A DNA stretch of 64,000 nt from Bryobacteraceae bacterium (lineage in GTDB: Bacteria; Acidobacteriota; Terriglobia; Bryobacterales; Bryobacteraceae), in contig JAWKHH010000004.1 of assembly GCA_041394945.1 (NCBI GenBank), positions 1-64,000 on the forward strand, read 5' to 3'. This document shows positions 17,768 through 26,296 of the stretch, in pieces (position 1 is the first letter of the stretch; each line of letters begins with the position of its first letter). Below the pieces are notes generated by a model that saw only the letters and a list, made by a program, of their open reading frames with translations, did not search any database and was not told the DNA's origin. The translations under genes were made by a program, and so were the position numbers.

Positions 17768-18805
17768 ATGGTGCTGACAACTCGCCGGTGCATTCCGGCG
17801 GTTTTTGCCGCGTGCGCGGTCCCGATCCTGCTCGGCTTTGGGCCCCCCAACGACGATGCGCCCAAGAACCCCGCCTCGGGTCAGGGTTCGCAGCCGAAGG
17901 TGGAGATCGAGCGCCGCGCTCCGCGCAAGGGCGCCGACGCTCCGGCGGAGCAAAGCCGGCCGGCAAATATCCGCGTCGAGACCCAACTCGTTCAGATCAA
18001 CGTCACGGTGACCACACCGCTCAACCAAGTGGTCACGGGCATGGAGAAAGAGCACTTCCGCCTGTTCGAAGACAAAGTGGAACAGGAAATCCTCACCTTC
18101 TCATCCGAAGAGGCGCCGCTGTCGATAGGAATGGTGTTCGACATCAGCGGCAGCATGGGCTCCAAACTTCACAAGTCCCGCCAGGCGGCGGCCCAGTTTT
18201 TCAAGACGGCCAACCCGGCCGACGAGTTCTTTCTGGTCCAGTTCAACGAGCGGCCGGAGATGGTGGTCCCGTGGACCACGAATACGGAAGAGATCCAGAA
18301 CCGGATGGCCTTCACCCAGGCGAAGGGCCGTACGGCGCTGCTCGACGGGCTATATCTGGCGATGAACCAAATGAAGAAAGCGAAGAATCCGCGAAAGGCG
18401 ATTCTGGTGCTATCGGACGGCGGCGATAACTCGAGCCGCTATACGGAACCGGAAATCAAGAACCTGGTGCGCGAGGCAGACGTCCAAGTTTATGCGATGG
18501 GCATTTTCGAGCCGATAGCCGGCCGCGGCCGCTCCGCCGAGGAGATGGCCGGGCCCGGACTGCTTACCGAACTGGCCGAGCAGACCGGCGGACGGCACTT
18601 CCCCATCGATAACCTCAACGAACTGCCCGACGTGGCCGCCAAGATTGGCGTCGAACTGCGGAGCCAATACGTGCTCGGCTATTCGCCGAAGAACTCGGCC
18701 AAGGACGGGAAGTACCGCCGGGTGGAAGTGAAGCTGGTTCAGCCTCGCGGCTTGCCTCCCCTGCGTGCGTACTTCCGGACAGGATATTATGCACCAGCTC
18801 AGTAG
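17768..18805 (+). CDS. Secreted VWFA-domain protein (first of a tandem pair)
   Basis: A 345-residue protein with a Sec-like N-terminus (IPAVFAACAVPILLGFG) and a clear ribosome binding site (GAGGAGCTGG). After a low-complexity linker, residues about 65-115 form a beta-rich lead (VETQLVQINVTVTTP). A VWFA domain follows, with metal-binding MIDAS residues in VFDISGSMGSKL (D-x-S-x-S), a Thr in KGRTALLDGLY and Asp in VLVLSDGGDNSSRYT-type sequence. It ends YVLGYSPKNSAKDGKYRRV, typical of the Acidobacterial VWFA-related family. Probably a protein-binding periplasmic or surface factor. The next gene is a paralogue whose start overlaps this one by 17 bases. Confidence 0.87.
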   Translation: MVLTTRRCIPAVFAACAVPILLGFGPPNDDAPKNPASGQGSQPKVEIERRAPRKGADAPAEQSRPANIRVETQLVQINVTVTTPLNQVVTGMEKEHFRLFEDKVEQEILTFSSEEAPLSIGMVFDISGSMGSKLHKSRQAAAQFFKTANPADEFFLVQFNERPEMVVPWTTNTEEIQNRMAFTQAKGRTALLDGLYLAMNQMKKAKNPRKAILVLSDGGDNSSRYTEPEIKNLVREADVQVYAMGIFEPIAGRGRSAEEMAGPGLLTELAEQTGGRHFPIDNLNELPDVAAKIGVELRSQYVLGYSPKNSAKDGKYRRVEVKLVQPRGLPPLRAYFRTGYYAPAQ

Positions 18806-19763
18806 GAATTCGATCACGGCCGCCGCCGCATTGTTGCTTGCGGCGGGAAGCTTGGCGTTTGCCCAGCAGGCGACCGGCGCGCAGGAGGATCCGGTATTCC
18901 GGTCCGATACGCGCCTCGTTGTGCTTCATGCCACCGTAGTCGACAACAAGGGCCGGCTGGTTGACAACCTGCCGCGGACGGCTTTCACCGTCCTCGAGAA
19001 CGGCGTGCCGCAGGAGATCAAGATTTTCCGCCGCGAAGACGTCCCGGTCTCGATGGGGCTCATCATCGACAACTCGGGCTCGATGCGCGACAAGCGGCAG
19101 AAGGTGAATACGGCCGCGCTGGCGCTGGTGAAGGCGTCGAACCGGCAGGACGAAGTTTTTATCGTGAATTTTAACGACGAGGCGTTTCTCGATCAGTCGT
19201 TCACCAGCGATGAAAAAAAACTTGAAGAAGCGCTCACGAAGATCGACACCCGCGGCGGCACGGCGATGCGCGACGCCGTGACGATGTCGATTGACTACGC
19301 CAAGGAAAAAGGCAAGCGCGATAAGCGGGTGCTGCTTATTGTTACCGACGGCGACGACAACACCAGTTCCGAGAACAACACCCTCGAGAAGCTGGTGGCC
19401 AAGGCGCAGCAGCAGGAAGTTCTGGTCTACTCGATTGGCCTGCTCAGCGAAGAGGAGCGGCGCAAGGCCAAGCGGGCTCAGCGCGCTCTCAATGCGCTTT
19501 CCACGGCCTCCGGCGGCCAGGCGTACTTTCCGAAGGAAGCCGACGAAGTTCAGGCCCTGGCCATCCAGGTGGCGCATGAAATCCGAAACCAGTACATCAT
19601 CGCCTACTCCCCTTCGGTGCAGGCGCTCGATGGTTCCTACCGGCGCATCCAGGTGACCGCGAAGGGATCGAACAAGCCCGTTGTCCGGACCCGGTCCGGC
19701 TACTACGCCACACCCAACAAGCAGGCGCCCGCCAAACCCGCCGCCGCCAGTTCTCTCCGCTGA
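18789..19763 (+). CDS. Secreted VWFA-domain protein (second of the pair)
   Basis: A 324-residue paralogue of the preceding gene; the ATG at 18789 lies inside its 3' end, with GGACAGGA as ribosome binding site. Signal peptide: ITAAAALLLAAGSLAFAQQ. The layout is the same: SDTRLVVLHATVVDNKGRLV lead, AFTVLENGVPQEIKIF, then the MIDAS motif LIIDNSGSMRDKRQ. Here the motif is D-N-S-G-S, with Asp then Ser-x-Ser retained. RGGTAMRDAVTMSIDYA and LLIVTDGDDNTSSENN supply the other metal ligands. It ends NQYIIAYSPSVQALDGSYRR. The pair probably act together, but the ligand is unknown. Confidence 0.86.
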   Translation: MHQLSRNSITAAAALLLAAGSLAFAQQATGAQEDPVFRSDTRLVVLHATVVDNKGRLVDNLPRTAFTVLENGVPQEIKIFRREDVPVSMGLIIDNSGSMRDKRQKVNTAALALVKASNRQDEVFIVNFNDEAFLDQSFTSDEKKLEEALTKIDTRGGTAMRDAVTMSIDYAKEKGKRDKRVLLIVTDGDDNTSSENNTLEKLVAKAQQQEVLVYSIGLLSEEERRKAKRAQRALNALSTASGGQAYFPKEADEVQALAIQVAHEIRNQYIIAYSPSVQALDGSYRRIQVTAKGSNKPVVRTRSGYYATPNKQAPAKPAAASSLR

Positions 19764-19771
19764 TTCCTCCG

Positions 19772-19978
19772 ATGCTCGGATTCCTGTGGCAGGCCTCCCG
19801 CGGCTACCGGCTCATGCCGTGGCGCAGCCCGTATCTGCGCTGGCGCATGGAAACCTATTGGGGCATGCACGCCGCGCGGATCGGCGCCGGGGACTTCTTC
19901 CGCTTCTTATGGAGCCAGCGGCGGGAGCTGTGGCGCTTTCTGCTCTGGGCGGAGCGCATGCGTGAATCCACCCGCTGA
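19772..19978 (+). CDS. Small basic protein of unknown function
   Basis: A 68-residue Trp/Arg-rich protein (FLWQASRGYRLMPWRSPYLR, then WRMETYWGMHAARIGAGDFF). It starts 8 bases after the VWFA stop, and its end overlaps the GTG of the next gene by 17 bases, so it sits in an operon-like run. It is amphipathic rather than membrane spanning. I do not recognise a family. The tight packing and aromatic-rich content argue for a real gene, but this rests on context only. Confidence 0.55.
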   Translation: MLGFLWQASRGYRLMPWRSPYLRWRMETYWGMHAARIGAGDFFRFLWSQRRELWRFLLWAERMRESTR

Positions 19979-20642
19979 CTCGCGAACGGCCCTCCTCGCC
20001 GGCGCGACCGGGCTGACTGGCGGATGCCTCCTGCGCGAACTTGCTGGCCGGTACTCCACCACCTACGTCCTCGCCCGGCGCACCATCGGCCTGCCGCCTC
20101 GGTGCGCGTTGATCGAGGTGGATTTCGACAGGCTCCCCGCAGTGCTCCCCGGCGCGGATGTCTATTGCGCGCTTGGGACGACGATCCGCAAGGCCGGATC
20201 GCGCGAGGCGTTCCGCCGCGTCGACTACGGCTACCCGCTGGCCATTGCGCGGGCCGCCCGCGCGGGCGGAGCGCGGCAGTTCCTGCTGGTATCGTCGGTA
20301 GGCGCGGATCCGGGTTCGGCGAACTTCTACCTCCGCGTGAAAGGCGAACTGGAGGAAGCGCTTGCCGGCGTTGGCTTCGATGCGCTGCATCTCTTCCGGC
20401 CCGGCGTGCTGCTCGGCGACCGTGGCGAGTCGCGTCCGGGCGAAGCGATCGGCAAGGTGATTTCGATCGCTGTGGGCGCGCTCCTGGCTGGCCCCTTGCG
20501 GAAGTATCGGGCAATGCCGGCGGACCGGCTGGCCCGCGCCATGGTGCAGGCGGGGGTTCGGTCGGAGGCCCGCGAAGGCGCGGCGGGCGTTGGCGGCCGC
20601 CATGTGTATCATTGGGGCGAGATCGCCGGAGAATTGACTTGA
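19962..20642 (+). CDS. NAD(P)-binding Rossmann protein (HTATIP2/YbjT-like)
   Basis: A 226-residue atypical short-chain dehydrogenase-type protein from a GTG start that overlaps the preceding small gene. The dinucleotide motif is ALLAGATGLTGGCLLRELAG (G-x-x-G-x-x-G). VYCALGTTIRKAGSREAFRR and QFLLVSSVGADPGSANFYLR, then VKGELEEAL give a Y-x-x-x-K (YLRVK) as in the HTATIP2/TIP30-like group. LFRPGVLLGDRGESRPGE follows. Members are oxidoreductases or NADPH sensors of unknown substrate. Length is typical. Confidence 0.82.
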   Translation: MNPPADSRTALLAGATGLTGGCLLRELAGRYSTTYVLARRTIGLPPRCALIEVDFDRLPAVLPGADVYCALGTTIRKAGSREAFRRVDYGYPLAIARAARAGGARQFLLVSSVGADPGSANFYLRVKGELEEALAGVGFDALHLFRPGVLLGDRGESRPGEAIGKVISIAVGALLAGPLRKYRAMPADRLARAMVQAGVRSEAREGAAGVGGRHVYHWGEIAGELT

Positions 20643-20691
20643 CCTCGCCGTTTGTGGCAACATTCGGGCTCTCGTCGAGCCCTCGTCAGCT

Positions 20692-21210
20692 ATGCCTCCT
20701 GCCCACATCCATGGATCCGCCCCGGCCGGCGAGCGTGTCCTCTTCCTTCTGGCCGGAGTGGGAATCGCGGGTATCCTTCTGGGTTGGCGCCGCCGCGCGG
20801 CCAACCCGACTACCCCGGATACTTCCGTCCTTCGACAGCAGGTAGAGACGATGCGTTCGGCCCTCGCTGAGAAGTCCCGCGCGATCCATCAGGAGCGCGA
20901 AGCCGCGGCGGTCTACCTCGCGCAACGCGACCGCGCCGCCGCCCTTCTCAAGGAACAGGAAACCCTCCGCGCCGCGCAGTCGGCCCGGCTCGCCGAATCG
21001 CTCGGCCGACTCGCGGAGCTGGACGAAGAGCGCACCTGTCTCGAACAGAAACTCGAACGGCAGGCGAGCCGCCTCTGGAACGCAGAGGAGCAGTGCACGG
21101 CGCTCGCCTTCAGGCTCGAGAAGACCATCCGCGAACTCGAAGCAGCCCGCATCGAGGCCGGCGAACTAAGGGCCCGGCTCGGGCAGCCGCGAGCATGCGA
21201 TGCGCCTTGA
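20692..21210 (+). CDS. Membrane-anchored coiled-coil protein, unknown
   Basis: A 172-residue protein with one N-terminal membrane segment (GERVLFLLAGVGIAGILLGW, residues about 13-32). About 120 residues of Ala/Glu/Leu/Arg-rich heptads follow (SALAEKSRAIHQEREAAAVY; LGRLAELDEERTCLEQKLER), predicting a long coiled coil. Its stop overlaps the histidine kinase start (21200), so it may be co-expressed with that two-component system and could be an accessory sensor or scaffold. No family recognised. Confidence 0.65.
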   Translation: MPPAHIHGSAPAGERVLFLLAGVGIAGILLGWRRRAANPTTPDTSVLRQQVETMRSALAEKSRAIHQEREAAAVYLAQRDRAAALLKEQETLRAAQSARLAESLGRLAELDEERTCLEQKLERQASRLWNAEEQCTALAFRLEKTIRELEAARIEAGELRARLGQPRACDAP

Positions 21211-23104
21211 GCTTGACCTTTCTTTACACCACGGAGAGCCGCCCGAGCCGTATTATCGAATTGAACCCGTGCGCTATTGGTCCGATCCGGAAACCCGCCG
21301 CCGTTGGGTCTCCTGGATTCTGCTGGCAACCCTCGGCGGATTGTGTGTCGCCTTGGCGGCAATCCAGTACCGTTCCCTCCGTGAGGTGAATGAAGCCGAA
21401 GGCTTCCGCCGCCGTGAGGCGCTTGAGGCATCGCTCAGGAACGCAGCCAATCAGTTCGACAACGTGCTCTCCCGGGCCCTCCGTTCTGTCGTGCGCGAAG
21501 CGGCCGTTCCAGATCCGGCGGAGTGGGAGCAGGCCTACAGCCGCGGCTACCTGCGCTGGCGCGAATCCGGCTCATTCCCTGGCATCTTCGCCGGGGTCTA
21601 TCGCCTCATGCCCGGCGGACCCGATCCGGAGACAGCCAGACTGCGCCGCCTCGGGCCTGACGGCTCCTTTGCCGACGCGAGCTGGCCGGCCGGCTGGGAA
21701 CCGATCCGCGAGAGGCTTGCCGAACGTAAGCTTGCCGGAAATCTCTTCGGCCCCATCGTCCCCGGACGCAGCGCCGTCATCGAGATCCCGCGATTCCTGC
21801 CCGGAGCCCCCGGTGAGCGTCGCGAACCGGCCGAGTGGTTGCTGTTCGAAATCGATACTGCCTACGCCGCGAAGACCCTGCTGCCAGAAATCGTGCGTAC
21901 TCAACTCACCGAGCGGGGGGTTCGCGATTTCGATGTCCAGGTGCGCTCCAGCGACGGCGCCGAACCGCTCTTCCTGTCCGGCTCGCCCATCGGCGCCGCT
22001 TCAAAGGCCGATGCGTCGGTGCGCCTGTTCGAGGTGCGGTGGAATGAGTTCAGCGGCGATACCAGGCGGCCGCAAGGCTTCGGCCCGGAATTTCGTCCGG
22101 GCGGCGAAGGCAAGAGCGGTCCACGGCCGGACTTCGCAAGCCGCCGGGGCGGCGGCGCCCCACCTCCGCGCCCATCGGAGGAGCCGCGCCGGGGCGGGCC
22201 GCGCGGCGGCCGATGGGAGCTCCTTGCGCGTCACCAATCCGGTTCCCTCGAAGCGGCTGTCTCGCGCGCCCACTTCCGCAACGCCGCCCTCACCGGTTCC
22301 ATCCTTCTGCTGATCCTCGGCGGCTCCCTCGCGTTCATGCAGTTCAACCGCAACGCCCAGCGCCTCGCCGAACTTCAGGTGGAGTTTATCTCCGGCATCT
22401 CGCACGAACTGCGGACCCCTTTGAGCGTGATCACCAGCGCCGCGTTCAACCTCAAGCGCGGCGTCGTCAAGGATGCGGAACAAACCAAGAAGTACGGCGA
22501 GATGATCCACGCCGAATCCGAGCGCCTCGCCGCGATTGTCGAGCAGGTGCTCCGGTTCGCCCGGACCCGCTCCGGTTCGGTGCTCGCCACGCGCGAACCG
22601 ATGGCGCCCGGACATGTCGTCGAGGAGGCGATCGGCGCGTGTTCGAAGACGCTCACTGAGTCCGGTTGCACCGTCGAAACGGCGATTGAACCCGAACTGC
22701 CGCCCGTCGAGGGCGACTCCGTGGCGCTTCGTCAGGCCATCCAGAACCTCATTGGAAACGCCGCCAAGTACGGATGGGAAGGCGGCTGGATCGGCATCTT
22801 CGCCCTCGCCGTAACGGACCCCAAGGGACGTGAGTGGGTGGAGATCCGCGTCGCCGACCGCGGACCAGGCATTCCCGCCGCTGAGATCGAACGGATCTTC
22901 ACACCTTTCTTCCGTGGCAAACGCGCAGTTGACGATCAGGTACATGGCACCGGGCTCGGGCTCAACCTTGCCCGCAAGATCGTAGAAGCGCACGGAGGCT
23001 CGATCTCGGCCCGCAGCCAGGCAGGCCGCGAAACGGAGTTTGTCGTGCGTATCCCCGCCATCCCAGTGGAGAAGCGAGATGAGTTTGCGAATATTGCTGG
23101 TTGA
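21200..23104 (+). CDS. Membrane sensor histidine kinase
   Basis: A 634-residue kinase. TM1 is about residues 38-55 (VSWILLATLGGLCVALAA). A periplasmic sensor of about 300 residues follows, ending in a Pro/Gly/Arg-rich stretch. TM2 is about 365-383 (TGSILLLILGGSLAFMQF). The dimerisation/phosphoacceptor box FISGISHELRTPLSVITSA has His402. The ATPase part shows the N box (LRQAIQNLIGNAAKYGWEGG), G1 (RVADRGPGIPAAEIERIF), FTPFFRGKRA and GTGLGLNLARKIVEAHGG. There is no HAMP domain. The response regulator start overlaps its 3' end by 26 bases, so they form a coupled pair. The signal sensed is unknown. Confidence 0.93.
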   Translation: MRLELDLSLHHGEPPEPYYRIEPVRYWSDPETRRRWVSWILLATLGGLCVALAAIQYRSLREVNEAEGFRRREALEASLRNAANQFDNVLSRALRSVVREAAVPDPAEWEQAYSRGYLRWRESGSFPGIFAGVYRLMPGGPDPETARLRRLGPDGSFADASWPAGWEPIRERLAERKLAGNLFGPIVPGRSAVIEIPRFLPGAPGERREPAEWLLFEIDTAYAAKTLLPEIVRTQLTERGVRDFDVQVRSSDGAEPLFLSGSPIGAASKADASVRLFEVRWNEFSGDTRRPQGFGPEFRPGGEGKSGPRPDFASRRGGGAPPPRPSEEPRRGGPRGGRWELLARHQSGSLEAAVSRAHFRNAALTGSILLLILGGSLAFMQFNRNAQRLAELQVEFISGISHELRTPLSVITSAAFNLKRGVVKDAEQTKKYGEMIHAESERLAAIVEQVLRFARTRSGSVLATREPMAPGHVVEEAIGACSKTLTESGCTVETAIEPELPPVEGDSVALRQAIQNLIGNAAKYGWEGGWIGIFALAVTDPKGREWVEIRVADRGPGIPAAEIERIFTPFFRGKRAVDDQVHGTGLGLNLARKIVEAHGGSISARSQAGRETEFVVRIPAIPVEKRDEFANIAG

Positions 23105-23765
23105 AGACGAGCCAGGGCTCGTGGTCACCCTCACGGACCTCCTCACCGCCGAGGGTTATGAAGTCGAATCGGCCACCGACGGTCTGACCGGCTATCAGCG
23201 AGCCGCCAGCCGCCAGCATCAGTTGATCATTCTCGACGTGATGCTCCCCGGCCGCAACGGCTTCGATATCTGCCGCGGTCTCCGCGAAGAAGGCTTCGAC
23301 GTTCCCATCCTCATGCTCACCGCCAAGACCCGTGTGCCGGATCGCGTCACCGGACTCAAGCTCGGTGCGGATGACTATCTCGCAAAACCCTTCGACCCCT
23401 CTGAATTACTCGCCCGCGTCGAGGCGCTCGTCCGGCGCGCGCACCGGGAGGGGCTCGGTCCTGTGCGCCGGTTTCAGTTCGGAGCCGTCGACGTCGATTT
23501 CGACAGCGGACAGGTGAGCAAGGGCGGGGAAGTCGTGAACCTCGCGGCCAAGGAGCTACAGTTACTCCGCTACCTGATCGACCATCGCGAGAAAGCCGTC
23601 TCGCGCGATGACCTGCTGCAGTCGGTTTGGGAGTATCAGCCATCGGTGACGTCGCGAACCGTGGACGTGCACGTGGCGTGGCTTCGGCAAAAACTCGAAG
23701 AGAACCCGGAACGTCCGCGGCATCTGCAAACGGTGCGCGGAGTCGGCTATCGTTTCCAACCGTAG
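23079..23765 (+). CDS. OmpR/PhoB-family response regulator
   Basis: A 228-residue DNA-binding regulator and partner of the overlapping kinase gene. The receiver has the acidic pair E9/D10 (LLVEDEPG), phospho-acceptor D53 (IILDVMLPGRNGFD), T81 (MLTAKTR) and K103 (DDYLAKPFDPSELLAR). The C-terminal winged helix is complete: VDFDSGQVSKGGEVVNLAAK, then LLRYLIDHREKAVSRDDLLQ and TVDVHVAWLRQKLEENPERP, ending VRGVGYRFQP. Start chosen at the ATG of MSLRILLVEDEP. Target genes cannot be told; the adjacent convergent SDR is one candidate only by position. Confidence 0.95.
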   Translation: MSLRILLVEDEPGLVVTLTDLLTAEGYEVESATDGLTGYQRAASRQHQLIILDVMLPGRNGFDICRGLREEGFDVPILMLTAKTRVPDRVTGLKLGADDYLAKPFDPSELLARVEALVRRAHREGLGPVRRFQFGAVDVDFDSGQVSKGGEVVNLAAKELQLLRYLIDHREKAVSRDDLLQSVWEYQPSVTSRTVDVHVAWLRQKLEENPERPRHLQTVRGVGYRFQP

Positions 23766-23768
23766 CGG

Positions 23769-24533
23769 CTATACCCCCTTCGTTGCTCCGGCGTCGATAT
23801 CGAGCAGCGCGCCGTGCAGAAGACTTCCCTGCTCACTGGCGACGAACGCGACCAGGTTCGCCACGTCCTCCGGTTCGCCGATCCGCCGGATGCCTTGATC
23901 GCGAATGAACGCGGCTTCCACCTCCGCACGGTCACGCCCGCCGGATCGCGCCTCCGCCGCCAACCGCGCGTCAAACCGGGCCGTGCGGATCGTACCCGGG
24001 AGAATCGCGTTCACCTGGACCCCATCGCGTACCCCCGTTTCGGCAATCGCCTTCGTGAACGCGAGCAGCGCCGCGTTGACGCTCCCGCCGACCGCGAACT
24101 GCCGGCCCGGCGCCCGCCCGCCCACGCCCGAGATGTATACGATCGATCCACCCGCGGCCTTCAGATGCGGCCAGGCGGCGCGCGTGAGCCGAACGGCTCC
24201 GAAGTACTTCAAGGCGAACCCATCCACGAAGTCGTCGTCGGTGAGAGCGTCGAACTCGCCGCGCTTGGTGGCGCCGGCGTTCGACACGGCGAGGTCGAGC
24301 CGGCCAGTCTGGTCGATGGCGAACTGCACGATCTCCGCCGCGGCGGCGTGCTCGCGGAGATCGCGGGAGATGGTGGAGGCTTCGCCCCCGGAATCGCGGA
24401 TCGCCGCCGCGGCTTCCTCAAGCAGCGCCGTGTTTCGCCCCGTGAGGATGACGTGATAGCCTTCAGCGCCCAGGCGCACGGCGATGGCGCGGCCGATGCC
24501 CTGGCTCGCGCCGGTGACGATAGCGGTCTTCAT
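23769..24533 (-). CDS. Short-chain dehydrogenase-like protein with altered active site
   Basis: A 254-residue classical-length SDR. The cofactor motif is TGASQGIG (residues 7-14) and the structural SNAG motif is at 84-87. The catalytic Ser is kept (S135, IVYISGVGG). Aligning AVGGSVNAALLAFTKA with the usual YSASKAALIGFTKA places Gly149 at the catalytic Tyr and Asn153 at the catalytic Lys. The helix-4 Asn appears as Lys109. The C-terminus (NAILPGTIRTARF and RRIGEPEDVANLVAFVASEQ) is normal. It may be a non-redox NAD(P)-binding protein or use a different chemistry. Its stop lies four bases from the convergent regulator gene. Confidence 0.83.
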   Translation of the reverse strand: MKTAIVTGASQGIGRAIAVRLGAEGYHVILTGRNTALLEEAAAAIRDSGGEASTISRDLREHAAAAEIVQFAIDQTGRLDLAVSNAGATKRGEFDALTDDDFVDGFALKYFGAVRLTRAAWPHLKAAGGSIVYISGVGGRAPGRQFAVGGSVNAALLAFTKAIAETGVRDGVQVNAILPGTIRTARFDARLAAEARSGGRDRAEVEAAFIRDQGIRRIGEPEDVANLVAFVASEQGSLLHGALLDIDAGATKGV

Positions 24534-24659
24534 TCGGATACAGTCTGACACATCCATGATCGGATTCCACGGACATCGCGCAAAGGCCGCTTCGGCTTCA
24601 GCCTGCGGGCGGATTCAGTCGCCCCGAGGCCGGAACCGCGCCAGCGTGGCTGATCCCGG

Positions 24660-25904
24660 CTACCGGCTCTGATACGGTCCGAACACCGCTTTCACCTGGA
24701 ACGTTTCCGCCGTGTCATCCAGGACGATCACGCGGAACGACCCGCCTCCCGGAGCCACCCGCAACACAACATGCCCCTGCGCGCTCTTCAGCCGGTCCAG
24801 CAGCGGACCGATCACATCGCGATTCGCCTGCGCCATGTTTGTCGCGAATACGTCCCGCGGCCCAGGATAGAGCGCCGTCGACAACATCCGCGCCAGCACG
24901 TCGTGCCCCGGATGGTCCGACGACCACACGTGGATCAGGAACACCTGCGGACGAAGCGTGCTCACGAAGAAGGCGTTCTGCGAGTCGCGGTTTCCGTGAT
25001 GGTCCACCAGCAGCGCCTCCACCGGACCCACCGCTCGCGCCACCGGCGTCTCCATGTCCTGCCACGGCGGCACCGAGCCATCGGCCGAAACTCCCGGAAT
25101 GTCGCCGAACGACGCGTAGTCGAACTTCCCGTAGCTCATCCGGAATCCCATGCTGCACGGGTTCTCGCCCGGCATCTCGTTCGGCTTCAGTCCTGCGAAG
25201 TCCGGCCAGTTCTGCCGCGTGTTGTTCGCCACTCCGGTCCAGACCACCGTGTTCGCCAGCACATTCCGCACCTCGAACTCCGGATACTTCGCCCGGTTCC
25301 GCACCAGCACGATCTGGTCGTTCCGCCCCGGCTCGAACCGTTCCGCCCGCATGCCGCCGTTTTCGATCTGCCATTGGAGGAAAGCCCGATAGTTCGCCAT
25401 CATCGGGTCCTTCAGCGGCGCGGGGAAGTCATAGGAGGGCCAGCCGCGATCGAGCATCCTTCGGATGCGGAGGTGCTCGCCGACTTCGGTGATGCCGGTC
25501 AATTTGTAGCCGCCCTTGCCGGCTTTTGCCCGGGGATCGATACCGCCCATGTGGTCGCCGTGGAAATGCGATAGCGCCGCGTAGTCGAGCTCCGGTTCGA
25601 GCCCCGCCGCTGTCATCGCCCGCCGTGCGTACCGCGCGATCCACTCGCCCGGGTTCCGCGACGAGTCCGGCTTCGCCGCCACTCCCCTCGCATTGTCCGG
25701 ACCACCCCACCCCGCGTCGAACATCATCCGAGTCCCATCCGGCAGCAGGAACAGCGTGGCATTCCCCTTGCCCGTGTTGATGTGGTGGATATCGAGTGTA
25801 CCTTCGGTCCAGGGCGGGAGTACGGCGCCGGGCTCCTGGGCGGCGCTCTGCGCTGCGAGCGCGGCCAGGAGGAGAGGGAGAAAGGTGCGGAGACGCGCGG
25901 TCAT
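24660..25904 (-). CDS. Secreted metallo-beta-lactamase-fold hydrolase
   Basis: A 414-residue protein with a Sec signal (LRTFLPLLLAALAAQSAAQ). The fold starts LDIHHINTGKGNATLFLLPD with MMFDAGWGG. The metal motif is ALSHFHGDHMGGID (H-x-H-x-D-H), and VEALLVDHHGNRDSQNAFFV and FLIHVWSSDHPGHDVL probably supply the later His/Asp ligands. The arrangement, with GKGNATLF near the N-terminus, resembles ComEC-type competence-associated hydrolase domains but without any membrane part. Substrate unknown; a secreted phosphodiesterase or lactonase is possible. A CAGAAT hexamer ends six bases before the ATG. Confidence 0.85.
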   Translation of the reverse strand: MTARLRTFLPLLLAALAAQSAAQEPGAVLPPWTEGTLDIHHINTGKGNATLFLLPDGTRMMFDAGWGGPDNARGVAAKPDSSRNPGEWIARYARRAMTAAGLEPELDYAALSHFHGDHMGGIDPRAKAGKGGYKLTGITEVGEHLRIRRMLDRGWPSYDFPAPLKDPMMANYRAFLQWQIENGGMRAERFEPGRNDQIVLVRNRAKYPEFEVRNVLANTVVWTGVANNTRQNWPDFAGLKPNEMPGENPCSMGFRMSYGKFDYASFGDIPGVSADGSVPPWQDMETPVARAVGPVEALLVDHHGNRDSQNAFFVSTLRPQVFLIHVWSSDHPGHDVLARMLSTALYPGPRDVFATNMAQANRDVIGPLLDRLKSAQGHVVLRVAPGGGSFRVIVLDDTAETFQVKAVFGPYQSR

Positions 25905-26296
25905 CTTAACATTCTGGCAGTCACGGATGACCGTCCGATGACGTCGTGATCCTCTTCGCTACGGGGATGGCGCGCGCCGGCCCATGGTGCGCGCACTGGC
26001 TGCACGGAGGGCCCATCCAGACTGACCCGTCCAACCATGCCGCAATGTCGCGTCGTGAATCGGTACTTCAACTCCAACGGAAGCGGCGTTGCCACCCGGC
26101 GAGATCGCCGAAGCTACGAAAAGAACCACTTCCAAAACCCGACTTCGCACGCCCCGCCGCCCCGCGTGTCACCCTCACGTCCGGCCGATGTTTCGCGCGA
26201 CCTCCATCTCGCTGCCAGTTTCCCTCGTAGAACGCGAAGCCCGAGACCCCCAACCGCCGGAAGCCAAATTTCGGCCTCGCGCCCCCGACGCGCCCC
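25905..26296. other. Gap without a recognisable gene
   Basis: About 390 bases between two minus-strand genes. Short frames exist on both strands but no motif or known family shows. It probably carries the end of the maturase transcript and the promoter of the metallo-hydrolase gene. Confidence 0.4.

Noticed and set aside
22001..23146. 381-codon minus-strand frame opposite the kinase/regulator pair
   Set aside because: Antisense to intact HisKA, ATPase and receiver motifs; no ribosome binding site or domain.
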